The position numbers were made by a program, and so were the translations under genes. The notes beneath the pieces were generated by a model. The model did no database searches. It was not told the DNA's origin and saw nothing but the letters and a program-made list of their open reading frames with translations. A stretch of DNA of 32,204 bases. Source: Candidatus Methylomirabilis sp. Its GTDB lineage: Bacteria > DYJV01. Below, in pieces: positions 18,246 to 27,549 of this stretch (position 1 is its first letter; every line of letters starts with the position of its first letter). Location of the stretch: the NCBI GenBank assembly GCA_020722945.1, contig DYJV01000027.1:1-32204 (forward strand). The letters are read 5' to 3'.

Positions 18246-19427
18246 TTAAAACTTTATGTTTAATGATTTGATTCTTTCAACAGCTTCTTTGAGTCTATCC
18301 TTATCCACAGTAAGAGCCATTCTTATATAACCTTCACCAGATTCACCAAATCCATTCCCCGGAGTTACTACTATACCTGCTTTTTCAAGTAAAAGTGCTG
18401 CAAAATCGGAAGATGTCCAGCTATCAGGGATCCTTATCCACATATAAAAAGTTGCTGCTGGCTTATTGACTTTAAAGCCTATCTTTTCTAAACCTTCTGT
18501 AAGGATATCTCTCCTCTCCTGATAGATATTTTGCATCTCTTTTACACAGCTTTGATCTCCTAAAAGAGCTTCAGCTCCTGCTTCTTGGATTGCTTGGAAA
18601 ATACCTGAATCTATGTTGGTTTTTATTTTACCTAATGCACCTACTATCTCTCTATGACCTGCTACCCATCCTATCCGCCATCCTGTCATATTGTAAGTTT
18701 TGGAGAGTGAGTGAAACTCTACTCCAACTTCCATAGCTCCTTTGACTTCAAGGAAACTTATTGGAGCTTTCCCATCGTAAAACATTTCACTGTAAGCAGC
18801 ATCGTGGCAGACTATGATATTGTATTTTTTTGCAAAATCTATAACTTCAAGGTAGAAATCTTTGGTTGCGGTGGCACCTGTAGGGTTGTTAGGGTAGTTT
18901 ATGAATATAACTTTTGATTTTTTAGCAATATCTGAAGGAATAGCAGATAAATCGGGGAGAAATTTGTTTCTCTCCAAAAGTGGCATATAATGAACATTTC
19001 CACCAGCAAATCTTGTAGCAACAGCATACACAGGATAACCTGGTTCAGGAACAAGTGCATAATCTCCGGGGTCTATAAATGCAAGTGGAAAATGGGCAAT
19101 CCCCTCTTTTGAGCCGATAAGAGATACAACTTCTGTTTCAGGGTCTAATGTGGTATTAAATCTATTTTTATAAAAATCAGCTACAGCCTTTCTAAATAGA
19201 AATAAACCTTCATACGAAGGGTATTGATGGTTTTCAACTTTTTGGGAAGCTTCATGTAATTTTTTTATTATATGAGGAGGTGTGGGTAGATCTGGATCAC
19301 CTATCCCAAGGCTAATGATATCAACACCTCTTTTTTTAACCTCTTCTTTCATTTTGTCTATCTTTGCAAAGAGGTATGGTGGAAGATTTTTGATTCTTTG
19401 AGATGGTTCTACTACAAATTTACTCAT
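18246..19427 (-). CDS. dapL: LL-diaminopimelate aminotransferase-type enzyme (class I/II, PLP)
   Basis: The 393-residue PLP enzyme belongs to the fold-type I aminotransferases. It shows [12 protein letters not shown] (39-50), [19 protein letters not shown] (102-113), [10 protein letters not shown] (176-185), HDAAYSE and the PLP lysine Lys243 in [12 protein letters not shown]. The GSKEGI segment and overall pattern fit the DapL family, which makes LL-diaminopimelate directly from tetrahydrodipicolinate. A related alanine- or aspartate-type transaminase cannot be excluded. AAAGGAG precedes the ATG at good spacing, and the start overlaps the dedA end by eight bases. Confidence 0.82.
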   Translation of the reverse strand: MSKFVVEPSQRIKNLPPYLFAKIDKMKEEVKKRGVDIISLGIGDPDLPTPPHIIKKLHEASQKVENHQYPSYEGLFLFRKAVADFYKNRFNTTLDPETEVVSLIGSKEGIAHFPLAFIDPGDYALVPEPGYPVYAVATRFAGGNVHYMPLLERNKFLPDLSAIPSDIAKKSKVIFINYPNNPTGATATKDFYLEVIDFAKKYNIIVCHDAAYSEMFYDGKAPISFLEVKGAMEVGVEFHSLSKTYNMTGWRIGWVAGHREIVGALGKIKTNIDSGIFQAIQEAGAEALLGDQSCVKEMQNIYQERRDILTEGLEKIGFKVNKPAATFYMWIRIPDSWTSSDFAALLLEKAGIVVTPGNGFGESGEGYIRMALTVDKDRLKEAVERIKSLNIKF

Positions 19428-20025
19428 ATTTTTTTGCTCCTTTATTAAATTTTATCCTATTTCTTACTATGTAAAATAAAATTAGAATAGAGAGGGATAG
19501 TAAGATTATAAATGTTATCTGTCTCAAATATTGATGAATTAGCAATTCATTTTTCCCTATATAATAACCTAAGATTGCAAGTATTGCAACCCAAATCCCT
19601 GCACCAAGAGATGTATAAATAATAAAAATATCCATCTTCATCCTTGCAAGCCCCGCTGGTAAAGAGATATACTGCCTTACACCCGGGATAAGTCTACCGG
19701 AAAAAGTTGAGATATGGCCGTGGTTTCTAAAGAAATCTTCAAGTTTCTTCAGCTTCTCCTCTTTTACTATTTTTAGAAGTCCTGCTCTGCCGAATTTGAT
19801 AGCAAAATAGTAGTTAAATACTGCCCCTGCAAGGCTGCCTAATATTCCCATAAAAATAGCGAGGAGCAAACTCATTTCACCTTTATGTGCAAGGTAACCT
19901 GCTGGTATCATAACTACCTCACTCGGAAATGGGAAAAATGAGCTTTCAAGAAACATCATTATAAATATTCCCAAATAGCCAAGTGTTCCAACAGTATCAA
20001 CAATGAAAGAGATGATACTCTCCAT
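19420..20025 (-). CDS. DedA family membrane protein
   Basis: The 201-residue protein has four or five hydrophobic segments and the DedA/SNARE-associated (VTT) signatures. [20 protein letters not shown] (27-46) includes the conserved acidic residue Glu36. [18 protein letters not shown] (108-125) includes Arg111 and Arg117. Some DedA proteins flip undecaprenyl phosphate or phospholipids, so a role in lipid transport fits its neighbours, but the substrate is unknown. AAGGAG sits five bases ahead of the ATG, which overlaps the preceding stop by one base (TAATG). Confidence 0.92.
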   Translation of the reverse strand: MESIISFIVDTVGTLGYLGIFIMMFLESSFFPFPSEVVMIPAGYLAHKGEMSLLLAIFMGILGSLAGAVFNYYFAIKFGRAGLLKIVKEEKLKKLEDFFRNHGHISTFSGRLIPGVRQYISLPAGLARMKMDIFIIYTSLGAGIWVAILAILGYYIGKNELLIHQYLRQITFIILLSLSILILFYIVRNRIKFNKGAKKYE

Positions 20026-21149
20026 TAAGACTCCTTAAATTCATAAATTCTGTATCTTTTGGATATATTACCACAAAGCTTGAGCAAACCATTTATCATT
20101 GCATAATTGTCTTCAAGTATCCAAGAGCACTCTGCTCCACGGACTCCCCTCTTGTTTACACCATTTTCAGTAATTTTTGAAATAAGAAGGTAATCTATAG
20201 CTTTGTTCCTATACTCTTTGACAACTCCAAGTGTAATCACTCGAAGATCATTGAGTTTGTTCCTCTCTGATAAAAATCTAAATATACCAAATGGCAGAAT
20301 TTTGCCATCCATTTTTTTTAAAATTATGTTAATATTTGGTAAACCGATTATAAAGCCGATAGGATTTTTATCAACTTCAGCAATCAGGATTAGATCTTTG
20401 TAAGCAATGTATTTTAAAGTTGATGCAGAGAATAAAAATTCCTCTTTATCCATTGGGACAAAACCCCAGTTCTTCTCCCAAGCAGAGTTGTAAATGTTGT
20501 AGATTATATCAAGCTCACTATTAAATTTGGAGAAATTTACCTCCCTGACCCTGATGTTGTAACGTTTCTCGATGATATTAGAAGCTTTTCTTAATCTTTG
20601 AATATCTATTTTAGCAGCATCAATATAAACTGCAAGAAGGTCTTTTGCTTTGTAAAATCCGTAATTTTCAATTAGGTTAATGTAGTATTCAAAATTATAA
20701 GGCATCATAACAGATGGAGATTCATCAAATTTGTCAATTAGAAGACCACACTCATGGTTAGTAGATAAATTTACAGGTCCTCGAATGATATTGATATTTT
20801 TACTCTTTAAAAATTGTTTTACTTTGTCAAATAACTCTCTTGAAACCTCAGGGTTGTTGATAGATTCAAAATTGCCAAAGAATCCAACATTTTCGTTATG
20901 AAAATTGTTGTGAGTGTGATTGATTACTCCGGAGATCCGACCTAATATATTTTGACTCTTATCAATAGCGAGAAAATGTTTTACATCTGATGTTTTAAAA
21001 AAAGGGTTTAATTTCTCGTTGAAAAATAAAGCTCTTTCTAAAAAAAGATGTGGAACAAAAAATGGGTTTGAGGAGTATAACGATTTGGGGAACTTTATAA
21101 ATTTTTTTAGAAGATTTTTGTTGGTTACTTCAATGATATCAAATTGCAA
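20025..21149 (-). CDS. GNAT-fold acyltransferase, YghO / bacterial ceramide synthase-like
   Basis: The 374-residue protein matches the YghO-like family. The N-terminal part has [16 protein letters not shown] (20-35) and HFLAID, then GFFGNFES (89-96), [13 protein letters not shown] (123-135), MMPYNFEYY (148-156) and [11 protein letters not shown]. The C-terminal GNAT-like acyl-CoA site lies around [18 protein letters not shown]. From memory, Caulobacter ceramide synthase (bCerS) is a GNAT-family protein related to YghO. Its position directly after an SPT-like gene supports N-acylation of a sphingoid base. It starts at TTG, since no ATG lies nearby and TAGGAT precedes it. The specific function is inference. 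Confidence 0.72.
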   Translation of the reverse strand: MQFDIIEVTNKNLLKKFIKFPKSLYSSNPFFVPHLFLERALFFNEKLNPFFKTSDVKHFLAIDKSQNILGRISGVINHTHNNFHNENVGFFGNFESINNPEVSRELFDKVKQFLKSKNINIIRGPVNLSTNHECGLLIDKFDESPSVMMPYNFEYYINLIENYGFYKAKDLLAVYIDAAKIDIQRLRKASNIIEKRYNIRVREVNFSKFNSELDIIYNIYNSAWEKNWGFVPMDKEEFLFSASTLKYIAYKDLILIAEVDKNPIGFIIGLPNINIILKKMDGKILPFGIFRFLSERNKLNDLRVITLGVVKEYRNKAIDYLLISKITENGVNKRGVRGAECSWILEDNYAMINGLLKLCGNISKRYRIYEFKES

Positions 21150-21160
21150 TTACTGATATC

Positions 21161-22363
21161 CTATATGATTCCAAATTTTTTGCCTAATTTCTCAAATATT
21201 GTGAGAGCATGGTCGATCTGCTCAAATGAGTGAGTAGCCATGATACTTAAACGTATTAATGCTCTATTTGGGGGAACTGCGGGTGCGGCAACAGGATTGA
21301 CAAAAACCCCAGCCTCTTCAAGTAATTTGGAGATAAGAAAAGTTTTCTCTATATCACCTATGGTTACAGGGATAATAGGGGACTCTGTGCTCCCTATTGA
21401 AAATCGTAATGTTTTGAGACCATCTTTCATCCTTGCAGTGTTGGCCCATAATTTTTGAATTCTCTCCGGTTCATCTTTTATTATTTTGAGGGCTTCAAGA
21501 GCTGCTGCTGCTGATGCAGGCGGCATACTTGCACTGAATATATGTGCTCTTGAATTGTGCTTGAGGTAGTTTATTATCTCCCTATCAGCTGCTACAAATC
21601 CACCCACTGAAGCGAGAGATTTGCTAAAAGTCCCCATTATGAGGTCAACTTTGTTGGTAAGATTGAAGTGTGCAGATGTCCCATCACCGTTTGGACCTAA
21701 AACCCCAAGACTATGAGCATCATCAACCATCAAAACAGCATTATAATTCTGACACAATCTGACTATATCGGGGAGATTTGCTATATCACCCTCCATTGAG
21801 AAAACACCATCTGTAACTACCAAAATATTGCAATTTTCATTGGAGGCAAATATTAATTTTTTTTCGAGGTCAGAGATATCGTTGTGGTTGTATCTCAATA
21901 TTTTGCCGTGTGATAGGAAACAGCCATCTATAATTGAGGCATGATTGAGCTTATCGGAGATAACATAATCGTTTTTTTTGACTAAGGTAGATATAACTCC
22001 CTGATTAACCATAAATCCTGTGGAGTATAGGAGTGCTGCTTCTTTTTGTGTAAAATCTGCAAGTGCCTCTTCAAGCTCAACATGGATATCGAGTGTCCCA
22101 TTTAGAAAACGTGAACCACCACAACCTGTGCCATACTTTCGGATGGCATTGATTGAGGCTTCTTTAACTCTCGGATGGTTGGTAAGACCTAAATAGCTGT
22201 TGGAACCAAGCATAAGGATAGGCTTTGAAGGATTGCTTTTGAGGAAAACTGTTGTATCTTGCTCAGAGATAATTTCTCTAAAGTAAGGGTATAACCCCTT
22301 CTCTTGAAGTTCGGATGCTATCTTAAAGTCAGAAATTCTATTTGTCAAAGTTTGATTTTTCAT
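21161..22363 (-). CDS. spt: Serine palmitoyltransferase-like alpha-oxoamine synthase
   Basis: The 400-residue PLP enzyme condenses an amino acid with an acyl thioester. Motifs include GLYPYFREI (23-31), [14 protein letters not shown] (51-64), [18 protein letters not shown] (77-94), His141 over the cofactor, [11 protein letters not shown] (213-223) with Asp214 and His217, and the PLP lysine Lys248 in [12 protein letters not shown]. The [11 protein letters not shown] stretch and the C-terminal [10 protein letters not shown] resemble bacterial serine palmitoyltransferases more than BioF or Kbl. No bio or tdh genes adjoin it, whereas the next gene is a ceramide-synthase-like acyltransferase. The 34-base palindrome just upstream could regulate it. 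BioF or another oxoamine synthase remains possible. Confidence 0.68.
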   Translation of the reverse strand: MKNQTLTNRISDFKIASELQEKGLYPYFREIISEQDTTVFLKSNPSKPILMLGSNSYLGLTNHPRVKEASINAIRKYGTGCGGSRFLNGTLDIHVELEEALADFTQKEAALLYSTGFMVNQGVISTLVKKNDYVISDKLNHASIIDGCFLSHGKILRYNHNDISDLEKKLIFASNENCNILVVTDGVFSMEGDIANLPDIVRLCQNYNAVLMVDDAHSLGVLGPNGDGTSAHFNLTNKVDLIMGTFSKSLASVGGFVAADREIINYLKHNSRAHIFSASMPPASAAAALEALKIIKDEPERIQKLWANTARMKDGLKTLRFSIGSTESPIIPVTIGDIEKTFLISKLLEEAGVFVNPVAAPAVPPNRALIRLSIMATHSFEQIDHALTIFEKLGKKFGII

Positions 22364-22378
22364 CGAGAAAAATTAACA

Positions 22379-22412
22379 TATGTAAAAAAAATATTCAAAT
22401 TATTTTTACATA
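22379..22412. repeat. AT-rich 34-base near-palindrome upstream of the SPT-like gene
   Basis: Two 14-base arms, tatgtaaaaaaaat (22379-22392) and attatttttacata (22399-22412), are inverted copies with one mismatch around a 6-base centre. The element fills most of the 59-base gap between the enoyl-CoA hydratase-like stop and the SPT-like start, and ends 16 bases before the start codon. Its symmetry and position fit either an operator or a hairpin in the transcript. The lack of GC makes an efficient intrinsic terminator unlikely. Confidence 0.55.
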
Positions 22413-22422
22413 AATTAAAAAA

Positions 22423-23211
22423 TTATTTAAATACAGCTCTCCTTTTCTCTATAAAGGCAGTTACACCCTCTTTCATCTCTTTACTTTTAGTGGATAAAAT
22501 AATCCCATCTTTCTCCATTTCGATATACTCTTCAAAAGATAGATTTTCACCTTTGTAAAAAAGTTGTTTGGTAAATATATTTGCACTATGTGGTCCATCT
22601 GCTATCTTTAAAGCGAGGTTGTTGAGATACTCTTTACCTTGATCCTCTTTGACTACTCTACTTATTATACCCCAATTATACGCTTCAGTTGCATTTAGAG
22701 GCTCATTAGAAAGGAAAAACCAGTTTGCTCTTGGGATTCCTGCATTTTTGAATATTGAGTAACCTGAACCACCATCTGGATTAACTCCAAGCCCATTGTA
22801 ACCGCCGATAAACACACTCCTCTCTGTTGCAATACTTATATCAACATTCAGAGCAAGTGATAATCCCACACCTGCACATATCCCATCAATATAACTGATA
22901 AATATTTTATCCATCTTTTTGACAAGTAAAACATAGGCATTCAGATAAAGCACAATCTCTTCAACCATCTCAGTAAGGCAATTCCCATCAAGCCCCTCTT
23001 TAAACTGTCTGACATCACCACCTGCTGAAAATGATTTCCCTATTGATTGAATAGTTACAACTCTTATATCATTGTCCCATTTTATAACTTTTGCTGCATC
23101 ATAAAGCTCTAAAGCGAGCTCCTTTCCGTAAGGATTGTATGCTGAAGGATTATTTAGAGTAATAGAAGCAACTCTTCCCCTTTTGTCAAATAAAATTTTA
23201 TTGTATTCCAT
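22423..23211 (-). CDS. Enoyl-CoA hydratase/isomerase (crotonase) family protein
   Basis: The 262-residue protein has the crotonase fold. The oxyanion-hole loop is FSAGGDVRQF and the second, DGICAGVGLSLAL, comes before GLGVNPDGGSGY. The two catalytic glutamates of true hydratases are absent: the first falls at Ser in GVGLSLAL and the second at Tyr in FIGGYNGLG. The Asp in NPDGG is kept, as in PaaG-like isomerases, so an isomerase is more likely than a hydratase. The ATG at 23211 is preferred to an in-frame GTG at 23220 because GAGGTGAG gives it good spacing. It lies between the Bat genes and the sphingolipid-like pair; any role in acyl-CoA supply is speculative. Confidence 0.85.
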   Translation of the reverse strand: MEYNKILFDKRGRVASITLNNPSAYNPYGKELALELYDAAKVIKWDNDIRVVTIQSIGKSFSAGGDVRQFKEGLDGNCLTEMVEEIVLYLNAYVLLVKKMDKIFISYIDGICAGVGLSLALNVDISIATERSVFIGGYNGLGVNPDGGSGYSIFKNAGIPRANWFFLSNEPLNATEAYNWGIISRVVKEDQGKEYLNNLALKIADGPHSANIFTKQLFYKGENLSFEEYIEMEKDGIILSTKSKEMKEGVTAFIEKRRAVFK

Positions 23212-23229
23212 CTTTCTCACCTCTTGATT

Positions 23230-23988
23230 TTAATATATTAGGTTGCTGCTTCTTATCCAGCCTGTTACATTGTTGGATAATTTTATCTTTACAAAATTTT
23301 CTACATGGTTATACAAAATTACCTTTGTTCCATCATTTACAACTGCAACAGTATCAGATTTTTCATTAAAATCAGATTTTATCTCAACATTGTTGTTTGT
23401 TATATAACCTATCTTGATAAAATTTAGTTTATAGTAATCCCAAAAGAAATTTAGTAGAAAAAATATAAAAAAGATTCCTGAAACGATTCCTCCCCTTATA
23501 AATATTATTTTCAATCTGCTTTTATAAAAGAGAGTAAGGAGTATCAAACAGATTATTAAAAGGTAAAATAAAGCTGTCCCGATGTAGAGAATATTTTTTA
23601 AAGAGAGAATATAACTGACAAAAAATAATCTTTCTAAATATTTTATGTAGGTAGTATCTTCAATCATATCTTTTGTTTTGCTGCTGGCAATCTGAATATT
23701 TTTGTTTAAAGAGGAGTTTAGAGGGATCAAAGATTTTGCCTTGGCAAACCAATAAAGACTTTTCCCGAGCATATTCTCTTTTAGATAGCATGTCCCAATA
23801 TTGAAAAAAAGATAACCGTTGTTTATTTTAAACTCTTTATAAATCTCTTCAAATATCTCTCTGCTGCTTGTAGTTTGGTTGTTTTCGTATAATTTGGTAG
23901 CTTTTTGAACTTTCTCTGCAAAATAATCGTTGGAAGCGTGCATCTCAGAAAATATCAACAGTATCATTAAAATCAAGATTCTTTTCAA
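23230..23988 (-). CDS. batE: BatE-like TPR and SH3 membrane protein
   Basis: The 252-residue protein has a signal peptide or anchor (1-18), TPR-like helices (about 20-105, with NNGYLFFNIGTCYLKENMLG and SLYWFAKAKSLIPLN), two transmembrane helices (about 132-155 and 165-186) and a C-terminal bacterial SH3 domain (about 195-252, ending VTGWIRSSNLIY). This TPR/SH3 combination after batD is typical of BatE in Bat aerotolerance clusters. It probably faces the periplasm and may touch the cell wall. It starts 12 bases after batD. Confidence 0.75.
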   Translation of the reverse strand: MKRILILMILLIFSEMHASNDYFAEKVQKATKLYENNQTTSSREIFEEIYKEFKINNGYLFFNIGTCYLKENMLGKSLYWFAKAKSLIPLNSSLNKNIQIASSKTKDMIEDTTYIKYLERLFFVSYILSLKNILYIGTALFYLLIICLILLTLFYKSRLKIIFIRGGIVSGIFFIFFLLNFFWDYYKLNFIKIGYITNNNVEIKSDFNEKSDTVAVVNDGTKVILYNHVENFVKIKLSNNVTGWIRSSNLIY

Positions 23989-24000
23989 AAAATACCCCCT

Positions 24001-25686
24001 TTAATGCTTTAAATGTTCTGAGTTGATACTTTTTATAATTTCAAAAAGTTCTCTCTTTAACTGATTGATATTTATATCATTTCTTTTTGAAAATTTTGCT
24101 TTATCCATCTCACAAAATATAGTTTCGAGAGTACTTAGCTGCTCTTGTGGGAGATTTTGGGAGTGGAGTATCTTGATTATCTCCTCAAAAGTTGCCTGTT
24201 TGTCAAAGTTCCCTGTTTTGTTTGTGAAGTATACCTTTACAGAATCACTTAACTCTTCAATGGTTGATATAGAATCGATACTTTTTTTGAAATTATGAAA
24301 AGCATTATTTTTTAATACCGTATAATAGCTATCCCTTCTGGTATTTAGATATATCTTCAAAATAATTACAAGAGCAAATATCAAAATAGGGAGAAAATAA
24401 ATAATTGCAAATTTATAATTAAGCTTGATACCTTGCTCTTCTAACTTAAAATTTGTAAATATAGTATCCAAATATTCACCCTGTGATGCAATTTCTCTCT
24501 TTGTGCTCTTTTCAACTATTTTCAGATTATCATCATTGCCTCCTTTAACATCAATGTTAATAGCTGGGAGATTAATTTCATGATACTTTTCTGTTGTAGG
24601 ATTGTAGAATATAATTGGTTTGGCTGAGATTTTAAATGTCCCCTCTTTTTCAGATATTACAACTATCTTCTCTGTTTTTTCACTTAAAACTCCATTTTCT
24701 GTTTTGCTAATTGTTACTTTCGGTTTGTCAGGGTAGTATCTCAAACCTATTACTTCTGATAGTGTAAGTTTGTCAGAGAGGTTGAGATTCCCCTCACCAT
24801 TAATTGTAAATGTAATAGTAGCACTCTCACCAATTTTTATTTTAGATTTATCTATATTGTATTTAAAAGTATAGTTCCCAACAGCATAGATAGGTTTTGA
24901 AAAAGGTTTTACTTCAATATTAGTCGGATTGCTTTGGATTGATACTTCCCTTGTATTTGCAATTGCAAAAGGATTCTTAAAAAAATTGTCTATGATATTT
25001 TCATTGCTTTCAAGGTTGCACTGTATAACAAATGGTGGAATTGTAAAAACCCCTGTCTGTGTAGGGTATAAAGCATATTTTATCTCTGAAACAAGGTATT
25101 TCTTGTTGTTAATAATTTCGTAAAACTCTTTGACATCTGTAAGTTTCTCAATTATAAATTCATTTATAGCAGGGATGTTCATCCTGATATCGTAGGTATT
25201 GAGTCGTCTGTAAAGTCTTACAGAAAGGATAATCTCTTGATTTAGGTAAACGGAGTTTTTGGTGGGTGATACTTTAATAAATATATTTTTATCTTCCTGA
25301 TTACGATTGTCAATTTTATTTTTTGTGACCTTTATATCAATAGTGTTACTTCTGAGAGTTTTATTGCCAACTTTGACTATAGCCGGTCCTATCGTAAAAT
25401 TACCCTCTTTTTCAGCTCTGATAATGTATGAATATATCTTTTCGGCTTTGTAATCCCCATTTACTATTGATACCTTACTTGAAGTCCCTCTATAGTTTAC
25501 AGTAAAATTACCCAGATTCTCTATTTGAGGTTGTTCTGATGATTTTATGTTGAGCAGAGATATATTTAAGATTGTTGTTTCACCTATGGAGAGGGTGCTT
25601 TTATCCACTGATAAGATTATACTTTTATCTTGAGCAAATGTTAATGAAACTGATAGCAATAGAAATAGTAAAATATTTTTTAACAT
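24001..25686 (-). CDS. batD: BatD family protein
   Basis: The 561-residue protein begins with a clear signal peptide (MLKNILLFLLLSVSLTFAQ), then a long periplasmic region of repeated beta domains (about 20-400). LSIGETTILNISLLN, TKNSVYLNQEIILSVRLYRR and IKIGESATITFTINGEGN mark three domain starts. A transmembrane helix (about 420-442) leads to a cytoplasmic helical tail of about 115 residues. This is the BatD (oxygen tolerance) architecture. It starts four bases after the batB-batC stop and is probably translated by coupling, since the only purine-rich match abuts the ATG. Confidence 0.85.
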   Translation of the reverse strand: MLKNILLFLLLSVSLTFAQDKSIILSVDKSTLSIGETTILNISLLNIKSSEQPQIENLGNFTVNYRGTSSKVSIVNGDYKAEKIYSYIIRAEKEGNFTIGPAIVKVGNKTLRSNTIDIKVTKNKIDNRNQEDKNIFIKVSPTKNSVYLNQEIILSVRLYRRLNTYDIRMNIPAINEFIIEKLTDVKEFYEIINNKKYLVSEIKYALYPTQTGVFTIPPFVIQCNLESNENIIDNFFKNPFAIANTREVSIQSNPTNIEVKPFSKPIYAVGNYTFKYNIDKSKIKIGESATITFTINGEGNLNLSDKLTLSEVIGLRYYPDKPKVTISKTENGVLSEKTEKIVVISEKEGTFKISAKPIIFYNPTTEKYHEINLPAINIDVKGGNDDNLKIVEKSTKREIASQGEYLDTIFTNFKLEEQGIKLNYKFAIIYFLPILIFALVIILKIYLNTRRDSYYTVLKNNAFHNFKKSIDSISTIEELSDSVKVYFTNKTGNFDKQATFEEIIKILHSQNLPQEQLSTLETIFCEMDKAKFSKRNDININQLKRELFEIIKSINSEHLKH

Positions 25687-25690
25687 CCCT

Positions 25691-27526
25691 TTACCAATCT
25701 TTCTCAGATCTATTTTTTCTATCTGAAAAATTCTTTTTTATAGATTCTTTTAGTAACTGTTTGTTATCATTATATAGCATAAGGAGTTTGCTATCAACTG
25801 TAGAGTTGTCTAAATTTCCCTTTTCTGGCATATTTTCTATACTTTGAGATAGCCCCTCTTCTCTGTTTTTATCATCTTTTGGATGGCTATCCTTTGGCTG
25901 CTCCTGTTGACTTTTATCCTGTTTTGGAGCATCTTGTGGTTGCTTCTGTTGACTCTTATTATCTCCACTATTTGGTTGACGGTTGCCACTTTTTTTATCT
26001 TTACTCTCCATGCTACTATTGTCATCTCTATTTTTACTTTTATTTGTGTCATTATCCTTGCTCTCATTACTGTTTTGACAGCTATTTTGCTTTTTACTCT
26101 CCTTTTTTTTCATCTCCTCTAATGTTTTTAAAGTAAGTTCATAATTAATTCTTGCATCTTTGTCATCAGGTGTTAGCTTTAAGACTTCTTTAAAATTTTT
26201 GAGTGCTTCATCAAATTTACTCTTCTGAAAGTTGATAACTCCTTTGTTAAAATAAGATTTAGACTTCAAAATATTGTCTTGGCTGCTGCTGATGATCTGG
26301 TCAAATAGTCCAGATGCATTGTCAAAATCCCCCTTTTTGTAGAGTGCATCAGCATCGTTAAATTGGTAAGTAAGATTGTTATCTTTGTTGAAAGCTTCTT
26401 TAAAGTAATCTGATCCCTCTGAAAAGTTGTCATTATTGTAGTAGTCAATCCCTTTTTTATTTAAAAAATATGGATTAGCGGCATTTAATGGCAAATTTGA
26501 TACTATAAGAGTAAATAGAGCTACAACAGCTACCCCCTTTAATTTTTTCCTCTCATCAATTAGAAAGTAGAGAAGTAGTGATAAAAATGCAGGGAGTAAA
26601 AACCATTGGAATCTATTGGAGTAAATCCTCTTTTTCATAACACCGTCAGTAACATCGTTACTACCTGATGATATTTTGTTGTAAATATACTCTATATCTT
26701 TTGATGTCAAAGAGCCTCTTATAAAAGTCCCACCTGTTTTTAATGCTATATCTTGAAGAAATGGTTCATTTGTCTTTGATGTTACTATATTGCCATTGTT
26801 ATCTTTTTTAAATTCTCCATTTTCTATTGGTATCGGAGTTGGTGAATCGGTGCCAATAGAGACAGTGTAGATTGTGATATTGTTATTTTTACAAAGAGTT
26901 ATTGCTTCCTCTATATTCCCACTAAAATCTTCCCCATCTGATAGGACTATAATTGATGAATTGTTTAATTTATGTCTGACTACTATATCAGATATTTTCT
27001 TTACAAGAGCATAAAAATTGGTTCCTTGAATAGGGATAATATCTGTATTTACAATATCTATAAAGGAATCAAAAATTGAGTAGTCATTGGTCAAAGGGAT
27101 AAGTAGATAAGGTTCACCAGCAAAAGGAACAAGTGATATTCTCTCACCCTTTGCAAGGGATATAAGATCAATAATTTTTCTTTTTGCAATATTGAGTCTA
27201 TTTGGTAAAATGTCAGTAGCATTCATACTCAAAGATACGTCAACAGCAATAAAAATATTACTTCCAAGAGTTGAGAGGGTAATGTCTTTGAATCCGTATC
27301 TTGGCTCAGCAAGTGCAACTATAATCAAGATATAACAGAGTGAGAGCAGAAATGATTTTAAAAATAGTTTCCCTCTACTTCTGATGCTCCCTATTTTTGA
27401 GAAATTTTCGAGTGTAAAGATTGATTTTATAAGCTTCTGACGTTTTAAAAAAAATAGATGAAATACACCCATAATTAGTGGAGCAAAGATAATAAAAAGT
27501 AGTAAATTTGGATTTCCAAATGTCAT
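25691..27526 (-). CDS. batB: BatB-BatC fusion: VWA domain plus TPR repeats
   Basis: The 611-residue protein joins two proteins that are separate in Bacteroides. Residues 1-320 are BatB: an N-terminal aerotolerance-regulator segment with two helices (about 7-26 and 57-75), a VWA domain with intact MIDAS DVSLS (about 94-98) and a helix near 310-325. A further hydrophobic segment (about 333-353) looks like an internal signal peptide, after which 355-480 carry three TPR units as in BatC. The C-terminal 100 or so residues are low-complexity Lys/Gln/Asp/Ser, including a duplicated unit (KSQQKQPQD, then KSQQEQPKD). It starts 23 bases after batA ends. Confidence 0.88.
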   Translation of the reverse strand: MTFGNPNLLLFIIFAPLIMGVFHLFFLKRQKLIKSIFTLENFSKIGSIRSRGKLFLKSFLLSLCYILIIVALAEPRYGFKDITLSTLGSNIFIAVDVSLSMNATDILPNRLNIAKRKIIDLISLAKGERISLVPFAGEPYLLIPLTNDYSIFDSFIDIVNTDIIPIQGTNFYALVKKISDIVVRHKLNNSSIIVLSDGEDFSGNIEEAITLCKNNNITIYTVSIGTDSPTPIPIENGEFKKDNNGNIVTSKTNEPFLQDIALKTGGTFIRGSLTSKDIEYIYNKISSGSNDVTDGVMKKRIYSNRFQWFLLPAFLSLLLYFLIDERKKLKGVAVVALFTLIVSNLPLNAANPYFLNKKGIDYYNNDNFSEGSDYFKEAFNKDNNLTYQFNDADALYKKGDFDNASGLFDQIISSSQDNILKSKSYFNKGVINFQKSKFDEALKNFKEVLKLTPDDKDARINYELTLKTLEEMKKKESKKQNSCQNSNESKDNDTNKSKNRDDNSSMESKDKKSGNRQPNSGDNKSQQKQPQDAPKQDKSQQEQPKDSHPKDDKNREEGLSQSIENMPEKGNLDNSTVDSKLLMLYNDNKQLLKESIKKNFSDRKNRSEKDW

Positions 27527-27549
27527 TTTTTAACCTTTTTAATCGTGAT

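Noticed and set aside
18219-18247. A dif-like sequence; the minus strand reads ttatgttaata like a XerD half-site.
   Set aside because: Only the XerD half resembles dif; the opposite half matches the XerC arm poorly (about 4 of 11). It lies in AT-rich intergenic DNA where such a match is expected by chance.
25837-26136. Several open frames on both strands across the batB-batC tail.
   Set aside because: They are shadows of the low-complexity Lys/Gln/Asp coding sequence; their hydrophobic or basic translations come from biased codons, not genes.
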